NCBI RefSeq assembly: GCF_005576615.1
Contig: NZ_CP040330.1
Coordinates: 248,001-312,000 of the forward strand
Reading direction: 5' to 3'
From: Natrinema versiforme
Lineage (GTDB): Archaea > Halobacteriota > Halobacteria > Halobacteriales > Natrialbaceae
DNA length: 64,000 bases
The notes under the pieces are model-generated. The model was given only the letters and a program-made list of their open reading frames with translations. It did no database searches and was not told the DNA's origin. Shown here piece by piece: positions 7,409-16,308 of this stretch (positions are counted from its first letter, which is position 1; each line of letters starts with the position of its first letter). The position numbers and the translations under genes are program-made.

Positions 7409-10327
7409 TTAGAACACCGTCCGTGAGAGCCTATCGCGGAGGGGATCGCGCTCGAACACGGCCTCGACCGCGTCGAGCAACAGCAGGGCGGTGTAGATGG
7501 TGACGATCGCCTCGTCACCGCGACCGGCGTCGCTGCCCAGTTCCCAGGCGCGTCGCAGCATCTCCTCGGCGGGCGCGGCTTCCGAGACCGATTCGCGCTC
7601 GGTCTCAACCTGGGTCGTGACCTTCTCGTACCGGTCCTTGAGCGTGTTTCGTCGGCTCATCGCGTCGGACTCGAGCCACTCGAGGACCGTCTCGATATCG
7701 CAGTCGCCGTCCCAGCCGACGCCGGGATCGGGCATGTCCGCACAGGCGGCGAAGAGGTCGACGTTCCGCTTAGTCGTCATCGCGTCGTTGATCGCGTCGA
7801 TCGCCGCCTCGGCGGCGGCCAGCAGCGCGTCCGCGACGGCGTCGGGCTCCGCCTCGCTGTGGGCGAAGTGGTGGCCCGCGTCGGGGAGGGACTCGACCGT
7901 CTCGAGGATCGCGGTCACGACCGAGCCGTAGTACCGCGGGATGGTCGTGTCCCGCCCGCTGTGGTCGGACAGGGCCCGGACCTCGCGTCGTAGGTGATCG
8001 ATCCGATCCCGGTGGCTCGCGGACAGCGACCACGTAAAGCGGGCGTCGACCTCGACCTTCGTCGACCGGTCTTCGCGCACTGTCAGGACGGTTTTCCCGC
8101 CGTCGAACAGGTGATCGCGTCCCTCCGGCGCGCCGATCGCGGCCCGGTACTGCCCGATCAGGAGCCCGTCGCGGGTGGCGACCCCGTCGCTGTCGGTCGT
8201 CATGCTGACGGTCCCGTACCGATCGTCGAGCACCTTCTCCCGCGGGCTGAGTTGAAGCGGCATCGACGGCGTCTGCACACCGTCGATGCGGGAGACCAGC
8301 CGCACGCGTCCGGTGTGTGGGGTAAGCGCGAACTGTCTGTTCCCGTCCTGCGGGAAGTTGACCGACTCAGTTCGATCCTCGTACTTCTCGTGGGAAATCT
8401 CCACGTCGACGCTCGAGCCGCCATCTCCCGGTTCGATATTGGCGACTCCATTCGAGTTCGTCGATAGCGTGGCCCCGTCGTCGCCGCGCGTAACCGTCGC
8501 ACTGGGGATCGGCTCGCCGTCAGCTCGGTCGGTGACGACGAGCCCCGTCGACGGAAGCGATAGAGTAAGCGTGGCCTTCGGGTCGTGCTTACTCACCTCG
8601 ACGAGGTCGGAATAGTGTGAATCGATTTCCGCGACGACCTCCCACGGCCCTTGATCCGGCACTGTGATCCGCCCCTCTCCGTCTGAGATCGTCTTATTTC
8701 GCGAGTCCTTCTTGTCGTCGTCTACTCGTTTGTAATGAATCTCCGCTCGCTTGACCAGCGGATACTCTCCGTCGGTAACCGATACGTCGATCGTAAACCC
8801 GGTGTCCCGATCGGCACCGGCCGGGACGCCGAGGAGGTAGTAGGTCCCCGGTGCCAGCGCCGCTCCCAACACGACGCCGCCGACAGCCGGACCGTGGATG
8901 CCCAGCGCGGGAGATAGCGGGTCATCGGCGAGGCGGACGACGCTCACGATCGCGACCGTCAGCGCCGGTCCGACGGCGATGAGGGCGCTCAGACTGAGAC
9001 GCTCTTTGTTCCAATCCTCGCGGAACCAGTAGGCACAGTAGCCGACGACGAGTCCCGCCAGCCCCGGCAGCACCAGCGGCCCGCCGAGTTTGCCCGCTTG
9101 CCCGGCGCTCGCGGTAATCTTACTCAGTAGCCCGGGATTGGGGTCTTCTTCCGATCCGGCGTCGGGGGCGCTGAGCGACACTCTCGTGAGCCCCGCCTCG
9201 GTCGCCAGCAGGAGTTCGTCGTCTGCCGTCACCGTCGTCCCCTCGAGGTCGAGTGCGCCGTTCTCGATCGTCCCGTTCTCGAGCGCGAATCGCTCGAGGG
9301 ATCCATCGCTCGCGTTGACGACGACGGACGAGACCGCGAGCCCGTCGACGCTCTGCTCGAAGGCGACTGCCGAGCCGTCGTCCGCGACCGTCGCGGAGAG
9401 CGAGGCCGGCTCCGCGAGCGAGAGCGATTCGTCCTCGAGGAGCGCGTCGCTCCCGTCCGTCGCCGACAGGGTGACGCGAACGTCGTCCGCACTCGAGAGC
9501 GACGGCAGATCGATCTCGCCGGGTCGAACGGGGTCGACGCTGTTGTTCACGTACCGGTTCCCGTCGCCGTCCTCGGCCGCAACGTCGTACTGACTGCCGG
9601 TCTCGACCAGCGGGTGCCAGAGCACGAGGTCGTCGTCGATATCGCGCAGTTCCGGCTCGAGGGGTCGCTCCGTCGGGTCCCAGTCGCCGACGGACGCCTC
9701 GAGGGCGACCTCGTCGCCGGGCGCGACCGCGCCGACGAGCCACGAGTGGTCGATCGCGAGCTGGGTGCCGTTCGCCCGAATCTCGGCCTCGGTCTCGTCG
9801 CCGCCGGCGGAGACCGTGACCGTGTCGCTTTCCGTGATCCCGACCGTGTTGCGCTGCTCGAGCGGGAGCACGACCTGTGGCTCGTCGCCGCCGTCGATCC
9901 GAACCGGGACCCCGTCGCCCGCGAACGCGATCGTGCGCAGGTCGAGGGTCTCGTTCGCCGTCTGATCGCCGGCTGTGACCGTCACGGTCGCCTCGCGCAG
10001 CGACTCGTGGCCGATGCTGTCGGCCAGTTTGGCGATCGCCACCTCAGCCGAGCCGTCGCTGCTATTTTCGGTCGTCGAGGCGCTCTCGTTGGCCGCGGTG
10101 ACCTCGAGGGTCACCTCCTCGGGCCGGTCGTCGCCGAATTCCGAGAGGGAGACCTCGACGAAGTCGCCGGTCCGCTCGATACCGATCTCCCCGTTGCCGT
10201 CTTGGGCCGTCGCTGCCGCCGTCGCCGGTGCGACGGTCGCACCGGCGAGCGCGAGCGCGAGGACGACGGCGACGAGCGCGCGAGTCGCGGTCGAACGGTC
10301 GTCTGGATCGCGTGTCAGTGCCGTCAT
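7409..10327 (-). CDS. Large membrane protein with ectodomain, three TM helices and carboxypeptidase-regulatory-like domains
   Basis: The protein has 972 residues from the ATG at 10327; the open frame extends upstream but only through arginine-rich sequence antisense to the previous gene. It has a signal peptide or N-terminal membrane segment (about residues 16-40, ending ATAAATAQ), a beta-rich acidic ectodomain of about 400 residues, and three hydrophobic helices (about 445-540, beginning LVLPGLAGLVVGY). Beta-sandwich units of the carboxypeptidase-regulatory/CarboxypepD_reg type follow (for example TGLVVTDRADGEPIPSATV), then a long helical C-terminal region. With three TM helices after a cleaved signal, the beta/helical C-terminus should be cytoplasmic, so the protein could bridge the cell surface to the tubulin-like proteins. 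It starts two bases after the stop of the upstream tubulin-like gene. Function is inferred. Confidence 0.87.
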   Translation of the reverse strand: MTALTRDPDDRSTATRALVAVVLALALAGATVAPATAAATAQDGNGEIGIERTGDFVEVSLSEFGDDRPEEVTLEVTAANESASTTENSSDGSAEVAIAKLADSIGHESLREATVTVTAGDQTANETLDLRTIAFAGDGVPVRIDGGDEPQVVLPLEQRNTVGITESDTVTVSAGGDETEAEIRANGTQLAIDHSWLVGAVAPGDEVALEASVGDWDPTERPLEPELRDIDDDLVLWHPLVETGSQYDVAAEDGDGNRYVNNSVDPVRPGEIDLPSLSSADDVRVTLSATDGSDALLEDESLSLAEPASLSATVADDGSAVAFEQSVDGLAVSSVVVNASDGSLERFALENGTIENGALDLEGTTVTADDELLLATEAGLTRVSLSAPDAGSEEDPNPGLLSKITASAGQAGKLGGPLVLPGLAGLVVGYCAYWFREDWNKERLSLSALIAVGPALTVAIVSVVRLADDPLSPALGIHGPAVGGVVLGAALAPGTYYLLGVPAGADRDTGFTIDVSVTDGEYPLVKRAEIHYKRVDDDKKDSRNKTISDGEGRITVPDQGPWEVVAEIDSHYSDLVEVSKHDPKATLTLSLPSTGLVVTDRADGEPIPSATVTRGDDGATLSTNSNGVANIEPGDGGSSVDVEISHEKYEDRTESVNFPQDGNRQFALTPHTGRVRLVSRIDGVQTPSMPLQLSPREKVLDDRYGTVSMTTDSDGVATRDGLLIGQYRAAIGAPEGRDHLFDGGKTVLTVREDRSTKVEVDARFTWSLSASHRDRIDHLRREVRALSDHSGRDTTIPRYYGSVVTAILETVESLPDAGHHFAHSEAEPDAVADALLAAAEAAIDAINDAMTTKRNVDLFAACADMPDPGVGWDGDCDIETVLEWLESDAMSRRNTLKDRYEKVTTQVETERESVSEAAPAEEMLRRAWELGSDAGRGDEAIVTIYTALLLLDAVEAVFERDPLRDRLSRTVF

Positions 10328-10329
10328 GC

Positions 10330-11556
10330 TCACTCCGCGTTCCGTTCGACGTACGACTCGAGGTTGTCGACGATCCGGTCGAGTTGGGCGGTCGTCAGGT
10401 CCGAGCCCCCGCCGCGGGACTGGCCGGCGAGGCTGTCGCCGAGCATCTCGAAGTCGTCCCACGAGTGATCGAGCAGCGGGTTCAGATCGAAGCCGCCGAG
10501 CAACAGGAGCACGTCAACGTCGCTGCCGCGCCCGCGTTTCGGCGTGAGACTCGCCTGTCCGGCGACGTTGATGTCGTTCTTGCCGGTCCACTCGCGGAAC
10601 GCCTCGTAGACGTCCGGCTCGGTGATCTCCCCGTCGTCGATCATCTGCTCGGGCGCGCGAACGATGGCGTAGGCGGCCGTCGTCGTCTCCACGTCCATCG
10701 GCACGAACGCCCCCTCGGCCGCCTGATCGAGCATGTACTCGAGTTCGTAGACGGAGCCGTTGAGGTCCGTCGCGACGGCGGGCGTGAAGTGGTAGGCGTC
10801 CATCTGGGACGGGATCGTCACGTAGTCCTTGATATCGATGACGCTGTGGGTCTCCCGGCCGGCCCCGATCATCAGGTCGACCGCGGTGATGATCGCGTCG
10901 TTGATCGAGTCGTACTGATCGCCGGCGCCGGTCTCGTCGTCGTCGAGGTGGGAGTTCGACGCGAGCAACACCATGTCGGCGTTCTGCTCGTCGTCGTCGG
11001 TCCGGAGCAGCCGCGAGAGCCCGCAGATCGCGTTGAAGTGTCGCTGGGGCTGCTCGTAGTAGTAGGGCCAGACGCCCACGGCGGCGTGGATCACGCTGTC
11101 CATCCACTCCTCGGAGGCGTTGTCGTCGTTCAGGTCGCGCAACCCGTCTTTGAACTGGTCGACGACGTAGGGGATCGAGCCGTTGCCGGTCCCCCCGCCG
11201 AGCGTCGCGACGTGCATGAACGCGTCCGTCGTCCCGAACTCCGTGATCCGGTTGACGATCCGATCGAGGTCCTCCCGCGCGCAGGCCTCCCCGTTCGGGA
11301 AGAAGTTCCCCGCCCCCTGCTGGGAGCCGAACTCGAGGGCGTGGGATTCGATCACGTCCTCCTCTTCGCTGGCCCCCAGTTTCGACCGGAGTCGGTCGAT
11401 CGTGTTCCGCAGGTCCGCTCTGTTCGTGTTCATCACCAGAATCCGGTCGTCGATGCCCGGGTTCTCGGTGCGGTCGAAAAACTGCGATGCGATGCGGCCG
11501 CCACCCTCTCCCGAGGCGATGACGCTCCATCTCGTAAACGTGTCTGTCTGTCCCAT
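10330..11556 (-). CDS. Divergent tubulin/FtsZ-superfamily protein (copy 1, 408 aa)
   Basis: The N-terminal nucleotide-binding half of the tubulin fold is recognisable: a T1-like glycine loop ASGEGGGRIAS (residues 14-24), a T3-like strand and loop VMNTNRADL (41-49, compare FtsZ INTDAQDL), the hallmark T4 signature GGGTGNGS (120-127), a T5-like ADMVLLASNSHLD (193-205) and a T7-like VIDIKDYVTI (239-248) in place of the FtsZ NLDFADV. The protein therefore keeps both GTP-binding and possible synergy-loop acidic residues. It is clearly not canonical FtsZ1, FtsZ2 or CetZ, because the T1 loop is unusual and the C-terminal half is not FtsZ-like by eye. Expected role: a GTP-binding, perhaps polymerising, cytoplasmic protein. 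It lies in the middle of the membrane-protein operon, four bases after the upstream stop. Superfamily call is strong; subfamily is unknown. Confidence 0.88.
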   Translation of the reverse strand: MGQTDTFTRWSVIASGEGGGRIASQFFDRTENPGIDDRILVMNTNRADLRNTIDRLRSKLGASEEEDVIESHALEFGSQQGAGNFFPNGEACAREDLDRIVNRITEFGTTDAFMHVATLGGGTGNGSIPYVVDQFKDGLRDLNDDNASEEWMDSVIHAAVGVWPYYYEQPQRHFNAICGLSRLLRTDDDEQNADMVLLASNSHLDDDETGAGDQYDSINDAIITAVDLMIGAGRETHSVIDIKDYVTIPSQMDAYHFTPAVATDLNGSVYELEYMLDQAAEGAFVPMDVETTTAAYAIVRAPEQMIDDGEITEPDVYEAFREWTGKNDINVAGQASLTPKRGRGSDVDVLLLLGGFDLNPLLDHSWDDFEMLGDSLAGQSRGGGSDLTTAQLDRIVDNLESYVERNAE

Positions 11557-11559
11557 GAA

Positions 11560-13650
11560 TTACTTCAACTCGATCGCGTCGCCGCTGGTCGTCACGCTGT
11601 GCTCCTCGCTCAGGTCCGCGATAACGTCTCGAATGACCGACCGCGGGACCGGTGCCGTCAGGAAGTTCCGCTCGAGGTCGTCGAAGGAGAGCCGCTCGCC
11701 CGGCTCGAGGTTGTATCTGACCACGTTGGTCAGTTCGCGCTCGAGTCGATCGCGCTCGAAGACGACGATCTCGCCGTCGCCCGTCTCCGTCGCGTCGTAG
11801 CCGTCCGTCTCGGCCCACACGGCGAGCAGGCAGGGTGCGTGTGCGGACCGCACCGGCAGCTCCATCGCCGTCGACACGTGTCCCTCGTCCTCGAACAGTT
11901 CCTCGAGGCGCGGGCGGAGCTCCGACAGGTGCTCGCTCATGTCCGCGTCGGTGTCCGTACAGACCCGTTCGCGGAGGCTCTGTTCGGTGAACTCGAGATC
12001 GATCGCGGTCTCGCCGTCGACCCGGACCTCCCGCTCGATCGGCGCGAACGCGTCGTCGCCGGGCTCGGCCTCGAGCGCGTAGCTGCCGGCCGGCACGTCC
12101 GCGAACGTCGTCGTTCCGGCGACTCGCGTCTCGACGGTCGCGGTCTCGTCGTACCCCGATCCCGACAGCGACAGCGTCGCCGTCCGCTTCGAACCGCCTC
12201 GCTCGTAGGCGATGTCGACGGCGAGATCGTGGGTTTCGACGTCACCTGGCCGGAGCACCGGAACGTCGGGATCGAGCTCGACCGCCTCGTTGCGCCGGTA
12301 GTAGAGCCCGAGGAACTCGTCGGCGTTTCGCACCGGCAGGTCGTCGTCGGTGACCTCGCCCGACGCCTCGAGTTCGGCCTCGATGGTCTCGGCGACGTCG
12401 TCGTAGGCCCCCACGACGGCGGCCTTGGTGCTTGCAGTACCGACGGCGTCGGCGAGCGACTCGGCGACCTCCCGCCACCGCTCGGTGAACCGCTCGAAGT
12501 CGTCGATCCCCTCGAGTTCGTCGACGAACGTCTCGCCGGCGATCGCCGGCTCCGCGTAGTAGCCGGGCGGCAGGTCCGCGTCTCGGAGCGGCTCGACTTC
12601 GCCGGCGAGGGTGCGCTCGAGCGCCGCGACCACGTCGACGCAGGTCCGGCGGAGGTCGGCACGACGCCGGCTGACCTCCGACAGGTCGAGCGCCGAGTCC
12701 ATGCCGGTGACGGCCGACTCGACTTCATCGATCGCGTCGATGTACTCGGCGTCGACGTGTGCGGCCACGCCGGCGTCCTCGACGGCGTCGACGAGCGTCA
12801 GCACGGCGTCCCGTTCCGCGTTGAACGAGCCGGAGAACTGATCTCGAAGCCGGTCTCGCGCCTCGAGCACCGACTCGACGGCCCCGCCGAACTCGGTGCG
12901 GTCGAGGGCGTCTTCGGCCGCCTCGAGGTCCCGCTCGATCGCGTCGCTGTCGGCCGGTCGCTGGTCGCCCCGCCCCATCTCGCGGACGGTTTCGATCGCC
13001 GTCTCGATCGTCTCCGTCGCGGTCGCTCTGGCGGCGTCGACCGAATCCCGACAGGCCGGGACGGCCGCGTCCGGTTCTGGCTTGTCGATCGCCGCGTCGC
13101 GGCCCACGAGGTCGACCTCCTCGAGCCGGTCGAGGGCCCCGTCGATCCGCGACAGTTCGGCGGTCGCGAACGATCGGAACTCCGTCTCGACCTCCTCCTC
13201 GACGCGATCGATCTCGGCCGCGATTCCCTCGAAGGACTGCACGTCGGCGTTCTTGACGGATTTCGTGAGGTCGAACGCGCCCGACTCGAGGTCGAACGCG
13301 ACGCCCTCCGCCCGGAGATCGCCGGCGATCGACTCGAACTGTGCGTCCGCGGTGAACTCCCACCCGGGGTACGCGGTGTGGAGGTCGTTTCGCTCCCGGA
13401 CCGTTTCCTGGAAGTCCTGTGCGACGGCCCGCGCCCGCTTTTCGACGTACTGCTGTTCGCTCGTGCCGCTGCGGGAGACGACGCCGCGGACGTACAGCGC
13501 GATCCCGCCGACGACGATCAGCGGGATGCCGCCGATGACGAACCAGACCGCGATTTTGGAACCGTTCAAGACGAAGACGCCGGCACCGATCGCGGCCGCC
13601 AGCACGACCAGCCCGCCGATTCCGAGCGCGCTCTTCGCGTTCGATTTCAT
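11560..13650 (-). CDS. Membrane-anchored coiled-coil protein with C-terminal winged-helix-like end
   Basis: This is a 696-residue protein. Two hydrophobic helices lie at the N-terminus (about residues 8-28 and 34-54, GIGGLVVLAAAIG and WFVIGGIPLIVVGG). They are followed by a long acidic helical/coiled-coil region (60-440), a small beta-sandwich (about 455-545, VAGTTTFADVPAGSYALEAE is typical of PEGA/CarboxypepD_reg units), and a C-terminal 130-residue part ending in a winged-helix-like pattern (VPRSVIRDVIADLSEEHSV). The N-terminal anchor without a cleavable signal suggests that the long body is cytoplasmic, where it could contact the tubulin-like proteins. Its start overlaps the upstream stop by ATGA, and its stop is three bases before tubulin-like copy 1. 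The family is not recognised. Confidence 0.85.
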   Translation of the reverse strand: MKSNAKSALGIGGLVVLAAAIGAGVFVLNGSKIAVWFVIGGIPLIVVGGIALYVRGVVSRSGTSEQQYVEKRARAVAQDFQETVRERNDLHTAYPGWEFTADAQFESIAGDLRAEGVAFDLESGAFDLTKSVKNADVQSFEGIAAEIDRVEEEVETEFRSFATAELSRIDGALDRLEEVDLVGRDAAIDKPEPDAAVPACRDSVDAARATATETIETAIETVREMGRGDQRPADSDAIERDLEAAEDALDRTEFGGAVESVLEARDRLRDQFSGSFNAERDAVLTLVDAVEDAGVAAHVDAEYIDAIDEVESAVTGMDSALDLSEVSRRRADLRRTCVDVVAALERTLAGEVEPLRDADLPPGYYAEPAIAGETFVDELEGIDDFERFTERWREVAESLADAVGTASTKAAVVGAYDDVAETIEAELEASGEVTDDDLPVRNADEFLGLYYRRNEAVELDPDVPVLRPGDVETHDLAVDIAYERGGSKRTATLSLSGSGYDETATVETRVAGTTTFADVPAGSYALEAEPGDDAFAPIEREVRVDGETAIDLEFTEQSLRERVCTDTDADMSEHLSELRPRLEELFEDEGHVSTAMELPVRSAHAPCLLAVWAETDGYDATETGDGEIVVFERDRLERELTNVVRYNLEPGERLSFDDLERNFLTAPVPRSVIRDVIADLSEEHSVTTSGDAIELK

Positions 13651-14666
13651 CGGATCACCTCCAGTAGCTCGGCCCCGCCGAGGGTGACGAGCAACGCACC
13701 GCCGGCGACGGCCAGGACGAGCCCCACCAGAATCGGCACCAGCGCCGTCTTCCGGTCGTAGGACACGTTCCGGCTCAGCTTCATCGTCTCCTCGACGCGC
13801 CGCGCCGCGATCAGCGGGACCGCCGCCCCCGCGGCCACGCCGATGACGAGCCCGGCCGCGAGCGATCCCAGCGTCGCCATCCGGACCGTCGATTGAGCCT
13901 CGGCGCGCTCCGTTTCGACGGCAGTTTGGTATCGCTCGAGCGCCGTGTTCGTCTCGTTGCGTTGTTCGCTCGCGTCCGCCTGTACCGCCGCGAGCGCGCC
14001 GATCGCGCCGCTTTCGTTCCCGGCTTCGGCCTCCGCGAGCAGGTAGTTGCTCAGCGCGTCCGCCCGCTCGTTCATGGTCTCGTACGTCTCATCGAGTTCA
14101 TCTAGATCCTCCTCGGCGGCCGCGAAATCCGCGTCGCCCTCCTCGAGTGCCGCGGTCGTCTCGTTCAGCGCCGCCGTCGCGTTCGCGAGCGAGCGCCGCG
14201 CCTCGAGGTACTCCTCGACGCGCTCGTCCTCGAGGTCGGCGAGGGCCGCCTCGCCGGTCGGTTCGCCCGGAACGGTCACGACCAGCCCGGATTCGACGTC
14301 GTTGAGGGTGACGTACTCGTCGAATTCGACCCTCATTCCGGCATCGCCGGTGATCGCGACGGTGTAGACGCCCTCGTTCGTCGAACTCGGTTCGTTTCGG
14401 ATTTCGAAGCCGTCGGCACCGTCGTCGGTCAGCCAGTCGCCCTTGTATTTCGAGCCGTCGGTACAGTAGGCGACGTCGAACGTCGAGCCCTCGTACAGCC
14501 GCTCGTCGCCGTCGACCCACTCGCCGTCGACGTTGCCGACGACAGTCGAATCGGTACCGGGGCAGTCGACGTCAGTCACTGTCGCACCGGCTGTTCCCGT
14601 TCCGACGGCGAGTATCGCGCACACAACGACCGCGAAAAGCAGGAATCGTCGCATTCGAATCGTCAT
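13647..14666 (-). CDS. Secreted/membrane coiled-coil protein with two C-terminal TM helices
   Basis: The protein has 339 residues from the ATG at 14666, which overlaps the upstream stop by ATGA; the longer open frame is arginine-rich and antisense to the small upstream gene. It has a signal peptide (MTIRMRRFLLFAVVV, ending AGATVTD), a beta-rich domain of about 110 residues with two cysteines, a coiled coil at about residues 135-245 with several N-glycosylation-type sequons (NATAALNETT), and two membrane helices at about 250-275 and 300-325. Both ends of the helical hairpin would leave only a short loop inside. It is coupled to the preceding 87-residue gene and the following 696-residue gene. 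A structural membrane role is inferred; no catalytic motif is seen. Confidence 0.85.
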   Translation of the reverse strand: MTIRMRRFLLFAVVVCAILAVGTGTAGATVTDVDCPGTDSTVVGNVDGEWVDGDERLYEGSTFDVAYCTDGSKYKGDWLTDDGADGFEIRNEPSSTNEGVYTVAITGDAGMRVEFDEYVTLNDVESGLVVTVPGEPTGEAALADLEDERVEEYLEARRSLANATAALNETTAALEEGDADFAAAEEDLDELDETYETMNERADALSNYLLAEAEAGNESGAIGALAAVQADASEQRNETNTALERYQTAVETERAEAQSTVRMATLGSLAAGLVIGVAAGAAVPLIAARRVEETMKLSRNVSYDRKTALVPILVGLVLAVAGGALLVTLGGAELLEVIR

Positions 14667-14926
14667 TGCAGTCGCCCTCCGATTTCCCGATTCTTGTACC
14701 AGTACGTGATCCCGCTCGCGACCGCGGCCCCGAGCCCGAGCCCGAGTAGCGCACCGCCGGCCGCAAGCGGTAGCGTTTGCTCCGCGAGCGCCGTCGCGGT
14801 GTCTGCTCCAGTCGTCTCCTCGGCGGCCGTTCCCACGACGGAGTCGTCGGCTGCGACCGTCGCCGTGAGTCCGCCGAGGACGACGACGAGGACGAGCACG
14901 CACAGCGTGTACCGCCGTCGCGTCAT
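14663..14926 (-). CDS. Small membrane protein (87 aa) of the tubulin-like operon
   Basis: The protein has 87 residues with an N-terminal signal or membrane segment (MTRRRYTLCVLVLVVVLGG), a short acidic/Thr-rich outside loop and a second glycine-rich hydrophobic helix (LPLAAGGALLGLGLGAAVAS), ending with a basic tail. The ATG overlaps the tubulin-like copy 2 stop (ATGA), and a GGAGGAG ribosome site lies within the end of that gene, so its translation is coupled. Glycine-zipper-like spacing in the second helix suggests oligomerisation in the membrane. It could tether the tubulin-like protein encoded directly upstream. The family is not recognised. Confidence 0.8.
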   Translation of the reverse strand: MTRRRYTLCVLVLVVVLGGLTATVAADDSVVGTAAEETTGADTATALAEQTLPLAAGGALLGLGLGAAVASGITYWYKNREIGGRLQ

Positions 14927-16308
14927 GCGAGCAACTCCTCCGTTTCCGCTTCGTAGGCCTCGGCGGCCGCCTCGATATCCGCGATCCGGTCGAGGTCCTC
15001 GCGGCGGTAGGTCAGCAGCGTCGTCACCGACGCGAGGTTCCGGTCGCTCATCGCGACGCCGAGGTTGACCTCGCTCAGGTTACTGGTCCCCTCGAGGTAT
15101 CGCTTGACGGTCCCGATCTCGACGCTGTGGCCGCCGGACCCGAGGTTCGACTTCGGCGCCCTGATCAGCGAAATCGCCTTCTGTGCGTCCTCGACGTCGG
15201 CCTTCGCGAGCGTCTGCTTCGCCGCCGACAGCCGCGAGAGCGCCGCGCTGTCGATATTGCGCTTTCCGACGAACGGCAGCAGATAGCCCGACAGCGACCG
15301 CGTCATCGTCACCGAGCGACCGATCGCGGCGTAGCCCGGCTCCGACTCCTCGCCGGCGACGCCGAACGACAGCGACGTGACGATGTCCCGAACGTCGATG
15401 TCCGGCGTGTCGATGCCGTCGACCGCGCTCGGGTCGATCCCGCTCAACACCGGTCCGGCGACGAGATCGTAGATCGATGCGGCGACATACTCGTTGTACT
15501 CGCCGAACTCGCCGCCCGCCGAGTCGAGATACGAGATGCGCTGGTTGTCGACCAGCACGATCCCGTCGACTTCCTCCTCGAGGCGATCCAGACCGTACCG
15601 GGCGTTCCACGCCTGCCGGCCGGCGCTAACGTCGTCTTCGTCGTCTCCATCGTCGGCGGAACCGCCGACCGTGTCCGCATTCTGCGTGTTCGGCAGCACC
15701 GCCACCGCGACCACCTTGGTCCGCCCGTCGGTAAACGCCTTGATCTCGCGGGCGAGGTGCGGGCCGATCCCGCAGCCGGTTCCGCCCCCGAGTCCGAGGA
15801 ACAGGAACGCAAACTGGACGCCCGAGCCCGTCGGCTCGATCGCCGGTTCGGGATCGGTCTCGGCCGATGCGTCATCCTCGAGCGAGTCACCGTCGACCGG
15901 GTCGCCGTCCTCGTCTTCGGGCGCGTCGTCGAACGCCGCGCCGGCGTCGTTCGCGAACGAGGGATCGAACTTCTCGCCCAGGATCGTCTGGACCTGCGGC
16001 GCGTGCTCGGCCATCACCTCGTCGGCATCGACCGGATTCCGACCGAACCCGCCGGTCACCATCTCCTCGAACCCGGGCTCGGTCCCCTGGACGAGCCCGT
16101 GTTGCTCTGCGACTCCGTACTGATCTTCGGGCGGCACGTTCGAGAGGTTCTGGAGGTCCCGCATCGTCGAATTGAACACCAGCGGCCGACCGAGCGTCGA
16201 AATGTCGGCCGAATCGAACAACCCCAGCAGCGAATCGTCGGTGTAATCGAATATCGAATCGACGATCGCACCCCCCGCTTGTCCGGCCCCAACGAACAGG
16301 TACGTCAT
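14923..16308 (-). CDS. Divergent tubulin/FtsZ-superfamily protein (copy 2, 461 aa, CetZ/tubulin-like T1 loop)
   Basis: This is the first gene of the operon. It has a T1 loop VGAGQAGGAIVD (residues 6-17), where QAG is the CetZ/tubulin type rather than the FtsZ GGAG type, a T3-like VFNSTMRDL (44-52), the T4 signature LGGGTGCGIGP (173-183), a T5-like VLVDNQR (251-257), and DIDVRDIVTSL (303-313) matching a T7 synergy loop with three acidic residues. A roughly 35-residue acidic insertion (126-160) separates T3 from T4, and a second acidic loop lies at 213-228. The C-terminal half does not look like FtsZ or CetZ. It should bind, and might hydrolyse, GTP. A coupled small membrane protein follows. 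Superfamily confidence is high; polymerisation is untested. Confidence 0.88.
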   Translation of the reverse strand: MTYLFVGAGQAGGAIVDSIFDYTDDSLLGLFDSADISTLGRPLVFNSTMRDLQNLSNVPPEDQYGVAEQHGLVQGTEPGFEEMVTGGFGRNPVDADEVMAEHAPQVQTILGEKFDPSFANDAGAAFDDAPEDEDGDPVDGDSLEDDASAETDPEPAIEPTGSGVQFAFLFLGLGGGTGCGIGPHLAREIKAFTDGRTKVVAVAVLPNTQNADTVGGSADDGDDEDDVSAGRQAWNARYGLDRLEEEVDGIVLVDNQRISYLDSAGGEFGEYNEYVAASIYDLVAGPVLSGIDPSAVDGIDTPDIDVRDIVTSLSFGVAGEESEPGYAAIGRSVTMTRSLSGYLLPFVGKRNIDSAALSRLSAAKQTLAKADVEDAQKAISLIRAPKSNLGSGGHSVEIGTVKRYLEGTSNLSEVNLGVAMSDRNLASVTTLLTYRREDLDRIADIEAAAEAYEAETEELLA

